Source of the DNA: a virus | Virus record (IMG/VR): IMGVR_UViG_3300043448_000247 | Span: 1 to 34,660 of that record | Reading direction: 5' to 3' (one strand) | Length of the DNA: 34,660 nucleotides | Part shown: positions 7,176 to 15,633 of the stretch, piece by piece | How the letters are laid out: every line of letters starts with the position of its first letter | Position numbering within the stretch: the stretch's first letter is position 1 | The notes under the pieces: model-generated | What the model was told of the DNA's origin: nothing | Seen by the model: the letters and a program-made list of their open reading frames with translations, nothing else | Database searches by the model: none | Translations under genes and position numbers: made by a program

Positions 7176-10036
7176 CACTTAGCTCCTTTCTGAGGAGCCG
7201 GACGGCCCCCGCTTACTTCTTGTCCTGCGAGGATTCCTGCTTGGCGACTGCGCCGGTCAGGTACAACTCTTGGAATGACTTGCCCGACTTCTCCGCTTGT
7301 ATTTGATTGCGGAGCGCCTGCACCAGGGGATCTTGCTCCCCCTTGCGCTTGATCAGCCTGTCCAACTGTTCTTGCAAGGTACTCATCGTAATCACTCCTA
7401 AAGAAGACCTTGGTGTCGTAATACACCAAGCGTGCATCAGACACATTGCCCTCTCTCATTATATCGCCAACAATATCTTGAAAGAGATCTTCTTTTTGCT
7501 GCATGGTTGCAGCCCGATTTGCGGCGTTGAATGAATCGTCAAACTCCGGGATGTATTGAAAACGAATGCCATTTAGTCCTGCTGTATCAGCGCCGCCAGA
7601 TCTAGCCTGGACATTGATGCGGTCGTTGAAGCGCATATCGGTCACATAGGTAAACCCGTCTACCCCGTACTGGCGCAGCTTCTCTGTCACCTTCTCCATC
7701 TGCTGGGGGGTGATCTTTTGCTTGAAGTAAATTTCGACACCTGGCCGAGCATTCGGGCTGGTTCCGTCTTTAAGCACCTTTGACATGAACACGGCATCCT
7801 GGTCATAGGCTTTTCCCTGCTCAACTAGCCGTCGCTCCAAAGGCGCGGGGTTGAAGTTTTGCCGGGTCACAAACTCGGCATTCAGCGCCCGCTCGGTCTG
7901 GGCCATGAATGATCCGTAGGTGTTGGCCAGGTTGTAGGTCACCACTGCGGGGTCGGCGCGGACCACATCATCCAGCTCTGCAGCCAGCTCGGCCTGGGCA
8001 TAGTTGCTCATCGGCCTGCCAGGCCGCTCGCCGGACACGCCCAAGCTGTAGCGCTCCACCGGGGCCTTCATTTCCTCGAGCTTCTGCTGGTTCTCGGCGC
8101 GAGTGGCCTCAAACCCTTCTCTTGCTTGTTGTACGCGCACACCGTACTGCGGCGGTCCAGTGAACCCGTCAGCCGCCTCGGCTTCATCCACTCGGCGCAT
8201 TGCCGGGGGCTTGAACCCCTGGTTGATCTCGCGGCGTGTTTCCTTGACGGCCATGGGATCTGCAGCCCCGGCGAACGACATCTCGAAGTCCAGCGAGCCG
8301 CCTTCGCCCGCCTTGGATGTCCAACCGTTATTCGTCCAGCGCTCCTTCTCGATGAACCAGGCCACGGCCTGAAGGTCATCGGGTCCAAGGTCTCCGATCT
8401 CGGGGGCGATGTTCTTTACGATGTTGCTGCTGTTGATGTCGCCAGCAGCCTGCCGGAACACATCCTGGCCGAACCCGAACTCGCTGCCGACCTTCGGGTC
8501 ATACAGGGTCGAGCCGACCAGGTGCTTACCTGCCACGCCTTTCTCGGCTGGGGGCGGGATGCGCGGCAGATCGGCCAGGCGGCGCAGCATCCGAGCGGCC
8601 CACACATCAATCGTTGCCTCGTTCGTCAGGCCGATCAAGTTGCCGGTAAAGTTGGGCGTCTTCGGGGAGTCGCCAGCCTTCACGGCGCGGAACATATCCA
8701 GCAGGGCGCCCATGGACGCGGGGCTATTTGCGTTGAAGAGCTGGCCGCTGGCCTTGGTGATCAGCGGGAACTCGCCGGTCTTGTGCAGCTCGGTGAGCGT
8801 CTTCGCGTCCACCGGCATGCCTTCCTTGATGCGCCGCTCAAACGCGGCCAGCTCGTTGTCATACTCACCGCGGGAGAATCGGCGCAGGATCTCGATGGCG
8901 TTGTCGAAGTTCTGCTCGACGCCGGTCTGCGCGGACGTAGTGCCCAGGACATCCGCAAAGGCATCACCGATGCCGCCGAACTCGGCACGCAGTCGGTCAC
9001 GCATCGAGCGATACCAGCTCGCCTGGCGCAGGATCTCAATCGCCGCGGCATCACCCGCAGCCGCACGGTTCACCACCTCCTGGACTTCGCCCACCAGCTT
9101 GGACGACAGCGCAGCCTGCCAGTCGGCCTTGCTCACGCCTTCAGGCGGGGTGTGGAAGTTGTAGGCGATCTTGGCAGGCTCGACCTCGGCCAGGGTCTCC
9201 TTGGCCTTGTTCTTCTTGAAGGTGATCTTGTTGGCTTCGATGGTCGCCCAGCCGTCGGCCTCCGGGTAGGAGGTGTGCATATCGCTGACCGCTTTGGTCG
9301 CCAGCTCTCGCTTGGCCGGGTTGCGTCCAGCGGAGTTGATCACCACGCTACGCTCATCCTTTGTAAGTGGAGGCGCTACGTTCGTCACCGAGCCAGGCGG
9401 TACCACGTTCATCGGGCGCACAGCCTGCGGGATGAGTCGAGCAGCAGGGCCGGTGCCTTGTGTCATGGCCTGGTCGATTGCCTGACCGACAGCTCTCGCG
9501 CCTGCCTTCACTCCCTTGACGCCAACATCAATCGCCCCAGGCAACGGGGCAAGTTCTCCGAATGCCTGGCCGACATTGGCGCTCTGCGTCCTGATCGCTT
9601 CGTTCCTTGAACCAGGCGGCGCGACGGGAGGAAGCTCAACCTGAACATCGGTAAAGGGAATGCGGAATCCCTCTTTGCTGATCTGTTCTGTGGTCGCCAT
9701 CCGGGTCTTTTCTTTCATGCCAGCCAGGAAGGCGTCGATACGACTCTGGTCTTCAGGACGGTTGAAGATGGAGCGCAGGCCACGGCCCAGCATCTCGATG
9801 TCGCCTGGCAGGCCCATCGTCTGGGCGACAGCACCACGCACAGTACCAGCGCCCATGTCAAACAGGGCCATGCCGGCGTCCGACATGGTGAGCTGACTGC
9901 CCCTGCCGCCACCTCGTCCACCCATGGCCAGTTGCACGCCGTCCATGCCGGCCTGCTCCTCGGGTGGCGGCGCGGCAGGGTAGTCGCGCTCCAGCGACCA
10001 ATCAATGAATGCGGAGTCGAAGTCTTTGGCGATCAT
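7175..10036 (-). CDS. Large internal/ejection protein (953 aa), polyvalent-protein-like
   Basis: The start ATG 10036 overlaps the upstream stop (ATGA). The N-terminal 200 residues are mixed, with Gly-rich loops and hydrophobic helices. The middle contains NFTGNLIGLTNEATIDVWAA, LVGSTLYDPKVGSEFGFGQD and LDFEMSFAGAADPM, recurrent in large uncharacterised phage virion proteins. The C-terminal third (from about residue 700, YSLGVSGERPGRPMSNYAQ) contains KQKITPQQMEKVTEKLRQYG and looks like a separate module encoded in A+T-richer DNA than the rest. The last ~60 codons overlap another frame (7213-7386) that has much better codon bias, so the true or ancestral C-terminus is uncertain. It is likely an ejected internal virion protein; no enzymatic motif is certain. 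Confidence 0.75.
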   Translation of the reverse strand: MIAKDFDSAFIDWSLERDYPAAPPPEEQAGMDGVQLAMGGRGGGRGSQLTMSDAGMALFDMGAGTVRGAVAQTMGLPGDIEMLGRGLRSIFNRPEDQSRIDAFLAGMKEKTRMATTEQISKEGFRIPFTDVQVELPPVAPPGSRNEAIRTQSANVGQAFGELAPLPGAIDVGVKGVKAGARAVGQAIDQAMTQGTGPAARLIPQAVRPMNVVPPGSVTNVAPPLTKDERSVVINSAGRNPAKRELATKAVSDMHTSYPEADGWATIEANKITFKKNKAKETLAEVEPAKIAYNFHTPPEGVSKADWQAALSSKLVGEVQEVVNRAAAGDAAAIEILRQASWYRSMRDRLRAEFGGIGDAFADVLGTTSAQTGVEQNFDNAIEILRRFSRGEYDNELAAFERRIKEGMPVDAKTLTELHKTGEFPLITKASGQLFNANSPASMGALLDMFRAVKAGDSPKTPNFTGNLIGLTNEATIDVWAARMLRRLADLPRIPPPAEKGVAGKHLVGSTLYDPKVGSEFGFGQDVFRQAAGDINSSNIVKNIAPEIGDLGPDDLQAVAWFIEKERWTNNGWTSKAGEGGSLDFEMSFAGAADPMAVKETRREINQGFKPPAMRRVDEAEAADGFTGPPQYGVRVQQAREGFEATRAENQQKLEEMKAPVERYSLGVSGERPGRPMSNYAQAELAAELDDVVRADPAVVTYNLANTYGSFMAQTERALNAEFVTRQNFNPAPLERRLVEQGKAYDQDAVFMSKVLKDGTSPNARPGVEIYFKQKITPQQMEKVTEKLRQYGVDGFTYVTDMRFNDRINVQARSGGADTAGLNGIRFQYIPEFDDSFNAANRAATMQQKEDLFQDIVGDIMREGNVSDARLVYYDTKVFFRSDYDEYLARTVGQADQAQGGARSPGAGAPQSNTSGEVGQVIPRVVPDRRSRQAGILAGQEVSGGRPAPQKGAK
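7213..7386 (-). CDS. Small out-of-frame gene overlapping the 3' end of the ejection-protein gene (57 aa)
   Basis: An ATG at 7386 is preceded by AGGAG eight bases upstream. It opens a +1-frame ORF (MSTLQEQLDRLIKRKGEQDP ... QESSQDKK) lying wholly within the 3' end of the 953-codon gene. It reads as a hydrophilic, helical small protein. By my count 44 of 57 codons end in G or C, like the rest of the genome, whereas the large frame over the same bases has only about a third. So selection appears to act on the small frame. It could be an independent accessory or scaffold-like peptide, or an alternative C-terminus reached by a +1 shift, since the frame is open back to 7446. Function unknown. Confidence 0.6.
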   Translation of the reverse strand: MSTLQEQLDRLIKRKGEQDPLVQALRNQIQAEKSGKSFQELYLTGAVAKQESSQDKK

Positions 10037-11781
10037 TCTGCGTCCAGCTTCTTACGTTGCTCGGAGATGGCCCGGTAGCTCTGCCGGATGGCGTCAACGT
10101 CTTCGCGGCGCAGACCGAGTGCGGCTGCGCGAGAGGCGATGTCGTTCACATCCATGTCGTCGGTGAACAGGACACCCGTCTTGCGGACAGACCCATTCGA
10201 TCCGTAGTTCGTGTTGAGGTTTTCCACCAGGCGCTGGATGGTCTTGTTGGCATCGGAGTCGCGCCGGCCCTTAACCACCTTCTCAGCGATCTGCATCTTT
10301 GTCGGTAGCGGCTTGTTGTCTTTGCGTGCAGCCTCAACAGCTGCAACATACTCGCGTTGAAAACGGCGCTCCATAGCGGAGTAGGCATCGTTCTGACGCT
10401 GCGAGATATTGAACTGGCCGGGGATGATCTTGGACTCGGTGCGGAACAGGCGGTCAATATCGCGCTCTTCCTCGTTGGTGCGCGAGATATAGAAGCTCAA
10501 CACGCCTTCGTTCAGGCGCTTGTAGCCGATGCCCAGCTCCTTGGCCCGCTTCTCGATAGACGCGGGATCCGGGTGCAGGCCCTGCATGATCTCGGTCTTG
10601 AGAACGAACTCGGCGCGAGGGTTGGCCTGCTCCCCGCCGGCACGCTTCTGCGGCAGGTCGAACACGCGCTCGGGGCTAATGGCCTTGGGGTTGCGGATGC
10701 TGATCGCACGCAGCTGATCCAGCGCGGCCTTGCTGCCGGTCTGGAAGTACTGGGTTTCCAGCTGCGCCACCTGCACAGCATCGGCCTGCAGCGCGTCCTT
10801 GGCCGCCTGATCGACCGCAGCCTGGCGCTCGGTCACCAGCGTCCGCAGGTTGCTGCGAACCTGGGCCTTCTCGTCAAAGCTCATGCCGACCCACAGCTTG
10901 GACATCTTGCCGGCGTCCATGGCGTCCAGGCGCTTGATAGCAGCCAGCGGGTCACCAGAGAAGTCGGTGCTGCCGACGTAGGCAGACACAGCGCCGACGC
11001 GGGCTTTCTTGAGTGCTTCCTCTGCTTTGGTGCTGTACTGGGCCTGGATGGCAGGATCATTGAAGCGTGCAGCACTGCGAGCGATTTGGTTGCGGAAAAA
11101 GCCGGCAAAAGCCTCGAAATTGTCGGGATTGTTAGCTGCGGCCTCCTCCATGAGCCGCACCTCTCGGTCGAAGTCCATGTCGAACAAAATTCGCTGCTTG
11201 TTCAGCTCGCGCTTGGTTTCAGCCTCGATGGCCGACTTCAGCACCACGTTGCCGTGCGTGGCCATGGTTGCCCGGAACTTGTAGGCGGCCTCGGGATCGA
11301 CCTTGGCAAGCGTTCGACCCAGGCCGTCGGTCATCGTTCTGATCTTGGTCAGCACCTGCTCGGAGTTGGCCTGGCCTTGCTCGACCTGGGTGAGCAGCTG
11401 CACCAGCTCGTTGCGGCCCTCTGTCTCGAAACGATTGGACAGCTCCAGGGCGCGGGCCTTCTGCACCGCCTGCTGGAACACGCTGACCGGGTTGTCGCCA
11501 AGCCTGAGATCGGCCAGGTTCCCGTTCTTGGCGGCCTCGAACTGCTCGGGGGTGAGCGGGTTCTCGGCAGCGAACTGCAGGCCCTCCCGCTCGCGCTGCC
11601 GGAAAGCCTCTCCAAACAGGCTGGCGCTCATGCGGTCGAGCGCGTCTGCGATCTGGCCGGAACCCTGCGCCTCTGCACGCGAGCCGATGAAGTTGACCTC
11701 CTGCACGCCCACGCGCTGCATGGGTACGTTGCCGGGGGCGCGAATGTCTACGCGGCCAGATTCAATGCGTCCTGTTGCCAT
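10033..11781 (-). CDS. Internal virion protein, T7 gp15-like position (582 aa)
   Basis: A mostly alpha-helical, hydrophilic protein with no signal peptide or membrane segment. It begins MATGRIESGRVDIRAPGNVPMQ and continues with ALDRMSASLFGEAFRQRERE, a pattern seen at the N-terminus of many podoviral internal core proteins. It has long helical stretches rich in Gln, Arg and Glu. It sits between a small gp14-like protein and the two giant proteins, which matches the T7 order gp14-gp15-gp16. In T7 these proteins form the inner core and then the trans-envelope channel during ejection. Assignment rests on order, size and helical character, as sequence similarity across these families is weak. Confidence 0.7.
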   Translation of the reverse strand: MATGRIESGRVDIRAPGNVPMQRVGVQEVNFIGSRAEAQGSGQIADALDRMSASLFGEAFRQREREGLQFAAENPLTPEQFEAAKNGNLADLRLGDNPVSVFQQAVQKARALELSNRFETEGRNELVQLLTQVEQGQANSEQVLTKIRTMTDGLGRTLAKVDPEAAYKFRATMATHGNVVLKSAIEAETKRELNKQRILFDMDFDREVRLMEEAAANNPDNFEAFAGFFRNQIARSAARFNDPAIQAQYSTKAEEALKKARVGAVSAYVGSTDFSGDPLAAIKRLDAMDAGKMSKLWVGMSFDEKAQVRSNLRTLVTERQAAVDQAAKDALQADAVQVAQLETQYFQTGSKAALDQLRAISIRNPKAISPERVFDLPQKRAGGEQANPRAEFVLKTEIMQGLHPDPASIEKRAKELGIGYKRLNEGVLSFYISRTNEEERDIDRLFRTESKIIPGQFNISQRQNDAYSAMERRFQREYVAAVEAARKDNKPLPTKMQIAEKVVKGRRDSDANKTIQRLVENLNTNYGSNGSVRKTGVLFTDDMDVNDIASRAAALGLRREDVDAIRQSYRAISEQRKKLDAE

Positions 11782-11784
11782 CTA

Positions 11785-12438
11785 TTAATCCTCTCTGCCG
11801 TAGCGCCGCCAGTTCGCCAGCGGATCTTTCGGGCCGGTGCTGAACGGGTCAGCCTTGGCTAGATTCATCGCCCCGCGGGCCAGGGTGAAGTTGGCAAGCA
11901 TCCCGCCGGCACGCCGTGCAGCACCAGCTGCCTGGCCGTACTGGCCAGCCTGGCGCTGGGCCTGGAACAGGTTGAGCGTGTTCTGCAGCTCGGTGGACTG
12001 CAGCAGCGCCGAGGCGTCTTCGAAACCCAGCACGCGGGCAGACAAGGCGTTCAGCTCCGCAACGTCCACATCACGCATGGTGGCGGCCACGTTCTCGCGC
12101 TGCACCGCCTCGATGGAGCCCGTGCCCAGGGCCACGCCGCTGGCCGCCGCACGGGCACGCAGGGCGGCATTGGTCTGCCTCATGTTCCGCAGCAGAGTGT
12201 TGCCGGCGATCTGCCAGTTGCGGGCGTCCGTCTCAGCCTTCTGCAGCATCCGGCCCGTCTGCACGGCGGCGTAGGTTTCGTCCAGATCGGCACGCACCTC
12301 GGCCACCGCCAGAGTGTCGCGTGCTTGCAACAGGTAGCCGGTCTGCTGCTGGATCGCCTGCGCCCGCTGCATCTCGGAGGATGCGTAAGCGTCCAGAATG
12401 CCGCCGACTGCTTGCGCTTGTCCTAGTGTGATAGCCAT
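11785..12438 (-). CDS. Internal virion protein, T7 gp14-like position (217 aa)
   Basis: A helical protein with Ala/Gln-rich segments (AVGGILDAYASSEMQRAQAIQQQTGYLLQARDTLAVAEVRAD). A mid-section, MRQTNAALRARAAASGVALGTGSIEAV, resembles the ASGV..GTGS turn frequent in podoviral internal core proteins. The C-terminus has GGMLANFTLARGAMNLA. I place the start at ATG 12438, which has AGGAA six bases upstream. A TTG two codons earlier overlaps the upstream stop but has no better site. It lies directly after tail tubular protein B, as gp14 does in T7-like gene order. It probably inserts in the outer membrane during DNA ejection (known for T7 gp14, inferred here). Confidence 0.7.
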   Translation of the reverse strand: MAITLGQAQAVGGILDAYASSEMQRAQAIQQQTGYLLQARDTLAVAEVRADLDETYAAVQTGRMLQKAETDARNWQIAGNTLLRNMRQTNAALRARAAASGVALGTGSIEAVQRENVAATMRDVDVAELNALSARVLGFEDASALLQSTELQNTLNLFQAQRQAGQYGQAAGAARRAGGMLANFTLARGAMNLAKADPFSTGPKDPLANWRRYGRED

Positions 12439-12440
12439 GG

Positions 12441-14654
12441 TCAAGTTCCTGCGTGAACCGCCACGCGGTAATCAAGCCCCAGCAGAGTCATCTTCAGGGG
12501 CAGGTTTTGCGACACCTCAATGGCCTGCTCGCGGCTGTAGCCCAGCACGCCATTGACGCGCTTGATCCCGGTGAAGGTCGGCTCCGGCTCATCCAGCAGC
12601 GGGTTGTCGAACAAGCGGAAGGCCACCGGCTGGTTGTTTAGCAGCAGGTGCTGGGTGTCCTTGACCACCGCGTTGATCTCGACGATGCGCTTCTTGAAGG
12701 CCACCCGGTTGCCGGTCTGCAGCCGGATGTCCACGGGCATCGTCTTGACGTAGACCGTGATCGGCAGGCCCACCTCGTAGCTGGTGGTGCTTGCCCGGTC
12801 GAAGGTGACAGCGCCGCCGCCGCTGACGGTTTCATTGCCCTGGGGCACGCCGTCACAGATCACGTTCAGCGACTTGCCGATGTGCGGCAGGCCGCTGGCG
12901 CTGGCGGCCGCCCCGCCCGTGAATGCACAGTCGGTGTACAGGCTGTCGCTGAACAGTTCCACAAAGTACCTGTCCACGCTGTTGAACCGGCGCTTGGTGA
13001 CGCAGTAGATCTGGGTCACATCCACGCCAATGTCCAGGAATGTGCCGTCGGTGGTGAACTCGCTGGGGCTGGTGATCTGCTGCGAGCGCATCAGCGAGAA
13101 GACCGCCAGGCTGCCGTCGGACTCATTGGTCAGCATCAGCAGGTCGGCCTCGTCGGTGCTGGCGGCCCGGCGTAGGGCGATGCGCTGCGGGGTCTTGAGC
13201 AGGTGGCCTGACAGCAGCGAGATGCGGTTCGTGACGTAGGTCGCCTGGGTGTCAGTAAAGATGAACTCGTTGAGCGACTTGCCCTGGCGCTGGATGTAGA
13301 CCGAGCCGGACTCGAGGGTCAGCACCCTGGTGCCAGGCTTGATGCCGTTCCTGCTGACGTTCTTGAAGGTGAAGGTCAGCGGGGTGATCGGGTCGCTGTC
13401 GCGCTGCGGCACGAAGAACTCGCCGCCGGTGGTGAAGACTTGGAAGTCCCGCGAGCTGATGATGTCGGTAATGACGTTCAGATCGTTGGTGTCCAGGGTC
13501 GCCTCGACCGCATCATCGTCTAGGGACTCGGTCGGCACGAACTCGAAGAACAGGCCGATCTTGCTTCCCCAGATGGTGGACGGTCGAGACTTGCTACCGC
13601 CGAAGTACAGCCGACCCTCATGGAAGGTGACCGACCGCGGCCATCCCTTGGTGCTGCTCCACACATCCTCGTAGCCATGTTCCAACTCCCAGCGGCCAGC
13701 GTCGATTGCGGAGGTGTTGAAGAACGGGTACTCGGTGATGGCCTCGACCACCGTGGCCGACACATACCGCACGATGCGGGCACGGCCCTGGGGCGTGGCG
13801 TTGACGTACTGGTTGACCGCCTCGGTCGTCCAGCTTGTGATGCTGTAGGTGCTGGTGTTGTCTGGCGTGGTCGTCCAGGCCCGGTCAACGGTGGCCACCT
13901 TGGTGGAGCCGACGTAGTCCTCGATGATGCGGATCTGGCCAGCGCCTGTGCCGCCTGTGATGGTGATGTACAGGCCGTTGAAGTAGTCGTCCGTACCGCT
14001 GGATGATCCCTTCAGCGTGATGGTGGTGCTGGTTCCAGCCTGGGCCGTGCCGGTGTCGTGCTTGGAGCTGGTGGTGGTCAGCGTGATGTTGCCGCTCACC
14101 GCAGACGGGGTCAGCGACTCCGAATTGTTCGTGTGCGTGTCCAGGTTGAAGGCGTACTTCGGCACGCTGTCGAAGGTAATGGTGCTGGCCGTCCAGGCCG
14201 TGTCGCTGGTGCGCGTGATACGCACCGGCTGCAGGTCAGGATGCACAACGATCAGGGTGTCAGCCGACTGCGTCCAGCACATATCGTCCACCATGTCGCT
14301 GGTGACGCTGGTCGTCAGGTAGTTGTTGCCAGAGCCGTTGATGTTGGCCTGTACCACCCCGTTCTTGATGACGTACATACGCTGGTGCGTGAAGCACAGC
14401 ATATAGCTGTCGGTCACCGAGAACTGGAAGGGCACCAGGCGCACGCCGTTGCCGGCGCTGGCCGTGCTGGTGTTGGGCAGCTCCAGGATGTGCTTGGTGC
14501 CAGGCCGACGGCGCAGGCCGCCCTGGGGCTGGATCAGGACGTTGGTGGCCTTGGCCAGCGCGTTGTTGTACTGCTCGAGATCGACACGCGCCCGCATCAA
14601 CGGGTCAAGCTCGCCCGTCGAGAAGTTGGTCTGCAGGTCAACAAAGCGAGACAT
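12441..14654 (-). CDS. Tail tubular protein B (T7 gp12-like, 737 aa)
   Basis: The N-terminus MSRFVDLQTNFSTGELDPLM followed by RARVDLEQYNNALAKATNVL and a GGLRRRPGTK motif is a hallmark of podoviral nozzle proteins. A later HEGRLYFGGSKSRPSTIWGSK motif, with the preceding W..GWPRSVTF, is also typical. The length is close to T7 gp12 (794 aa). The predicted role is the distal nozzle of the short tail, mounted on the gp11-like ring and carrying fibres at the interface. It overlaps the preceding gene at TGATG. Beta-propeller architecture is known for the family and not directly visible here. Confidence 0.93.
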   Translation of the reverse strand: MSRFVDLQTNFSTGELDPLMRARVDLEQYNNALAKATNVLIQPQGGLRRRPGTKHILELPNTSTASAGNGVRLVPFQFSVTDSYMLCFTHQRMYVIKNGVVQANINGSGNNYLTTSVTSDMVDDMCWTQSADTLIVVHPDLQPVRITRTSDTAWTASTITFDSVPKYAFNLDTHTNNSESLTPSAVSGNITLTTTSSKHDTGTAQAGTSTTITLKGSSSGTDDYFNGLYITITGGTGAGQIRIIEDYVGSTKVATVDRAWTTTPDNTSTYSITSWTTEAVNQYVNATPQGRARIVRYVSATVVEAITEYPFFNTSAIDAGRWELEHGYEDVWSSTKGWPRSVTFHEGRLYFGGSKSRPSTIWGSKIGLFFEFVPTESLDDDAVEATLDTNDLNVITDIISSRDFQVFTTGGEFFVPQRDSDPITPLTFTFKNVSRNGIKPGTRVLTLESGSVYIQRQGKSLNEFIFTDTQATYVTNRISLLSGHLLKTPQRIALRRAASTDEADLLMLTNESDGSLAVFSLMRSQQITSPSEFTTDGTFLDIGVDVTQIYCVTKRRFNSVDRYFVELFSDSLYTDCAFTGGAAASASGLPHIGKSLNVICDGVPQGNETVSGGGAVTFDRASTTSYEVGLPITVYVKTMPVDIRLQTGNRVAFKKRIVEINAVVKDTQHLLLNNQPVAFRLFDNPLLDEPEPTFTGIKRVNGVLGYSREQAIEVSQNLPLKMTLLGLDYRVAVHAGT

Positions 14655-15268
14655 CAGTACCTCGCCGTGATGAGGGTGTAGTCGTCAATCACCTTGATGG
14701 TGTTGTTCGCGCCGTCGATCTGGGTGGCCTGCCGGAAGTAACCGCCACGCCCGTTCTCGCTCGGCTCGCCCAGCGCCATGCGCCGCCAGAAGCCGGCCTT
14801 CTCGGCCTGCTCGGTGATCGGCTCGGCAATGTGCCAGGCCACCTGGTACTTGAGCAGCTGCACGAAGTACTGCGGCATGGCGAACTCAGGCGTGCTGTAC
14901 TGGTAGTCGATGTAGACCGACTCCAGGTTTGTCAGCACTTGGTCGCCCTGGATCTCCCATTCCTTGCGCGGCGTGGCCCCAACAGCTGCCGTGTCATACA
15001 CGGCCCGGGGGCTGCCCAGGCGGTCGCCAGGGAGCTGGTAGGCGTACTTCCATACGCTGGTTGGCGCGGTAATCAACTGCGACAGCGCGATCTTCTTCAT
15101 GCTGAAGCTCCACGGGTACATCATTAGTGTGGAGTCACGAATGTCGGGGTAGAGGCGGTCGCAGACGCTGGACTCGTCGGTGCCGTCGTTGAAGGACGAA
15201 ATGGCCTTCGCGCCCAGCATCAGGAGTGCGTCTGAGCAGATGGTGATCCCGGTGTCGCCTGCAGCCAT
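14654..15268 (-). CDS. Tail tubular protein A (T7 gp11-like, 204 aa)
   Basis: The sequence MAAGDTGITICSDALLMLGA, then DESSVCDRLYPDIRDSTLMMYPWSF (broken here for description) and a C-terminal YFVQLLKYQVAWHIAEPITEQ, is diagnostic for the gp11 tail tube or gatekeeper family. In T7 these proteins form the ring between portal and nozzle. The position immediately before tubular protein B is the expected order. An AGAGG site precedes ATG 15268. A strong hairpin lies upstream, separating this gene from the capsid pair. Confidence 0.93.
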   Translation of the reverse strand: MAAGDTGITICSDALLMLGAKAISSFNDGTDESSVCDRLYPDIRDSTLMMYPWSFSMKKIALSQLITAPTSVWKYAYQLPGDRLGSPRAVYDTAAVGATPRKEWEIQGDQVLTNLESVYIDYQYSTPEFAMPQYFVQLLKYQVAWHIAEPITEQAEKAGFWRRMALGEPSENGRGGYFRQATQIDGANNTIKVIDDYTLITARY

Positions 15269-15289
15269 GTGAACCTCTTAATGTGAGAA

Positions 15290-15321
15290 GGGCCAGCCTC
15301 CGATTGCTCAGGGGCTGGCCC
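15290..15321 (-). terminator. Strong intergenic hairpin after the capsid genes (no T run)
   Basis: The 9-bp arms GGGCCAGCC (15290-15298) and GGCTGGCCC (15313-15321) are separated by a 14-base loop. It lies in the only gap between the capsid-linked gene and the tail tube gene. There is no run of T downstream on the minus strand, so it is more likely a leaky attenuator or mRNA 3'-end stabiliser than a full terminator. Confidence 0.5.
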
Positions 15322-15338
15322 GCTTGCGCCGACTGCGA

Positions 15339-15617
15339 TTAATCGCTATCGGTAGACGACAGGGTGGTGCCGTCGGTAACGTCCACCACGCCGGAAGCGT
15401 TGGAGACAACGTAGACCAGGGTGACCACGGCGGTAGAGCCGGTGGAGGTCACGCAATGGATAACGTCGCCCACTTCCAGAGTGTTGGCCAGCGAGTTGAA
15501 ATAGCCGCTGGTGTTGACATCGGCAATGGTGTCGGTGGTCTTGTAACCATACATCGACGGGGCATTGCCACGCTTGGACGCGCTGTACGCGGTGAAGCCG
15601 TCAGCAGAGTAAGCCAT
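15339..15617 (-). CDS. Small capsid-linked protein (92 aa), possible head decoration protein
   Basis: A Ser/Thr/Gly-rich, beta-type protein without membrane segments (MAYSADGFTAYSASKRGNAP ... NTSGYFNSLANTLEVGDVIH). The phrase TSGYFN..ANTLEVGDVI recurs in small proteins next to podoviral major capsid genes. It is transcribed directly after the capsid gene with a strong GGAGG site, suggesting high expression. A decoration or head-stabilising role is the obvious hypothesis from position and composition, but I do not recognise a named family. The 16-bp spacing after the capsid gene and the hairpin downstream suggest that the two form a highly expressed unit. Confidence 0.75.
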   Translation of the reverse strand: MAYSADGFTAYSASKRGNAPSMYGYKTTDTIADVNTSGYFNSLANTLEVGDVIHCVTSTGSTAVVTLVYVVSNASGVVDVTDGTTLSSTDSD

Positions 15618-15633
15618 GTTTCAGACCCTCCTA

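Noticed and set aside
8126-9610. 494-codon plus-strand ORF opposite the large ejection protein
   Set aside because: Same reason: antisense shadow with His/Gly/Leu/Arg-rich composition.
10357-11862. 501-codon plus-strand ORF opposite the gp15-like gene
   Set aside because: Mirror frame of a biased coding strand; the product is a Leu/Gly/Ala/Val repeat-like sequence with no family features.
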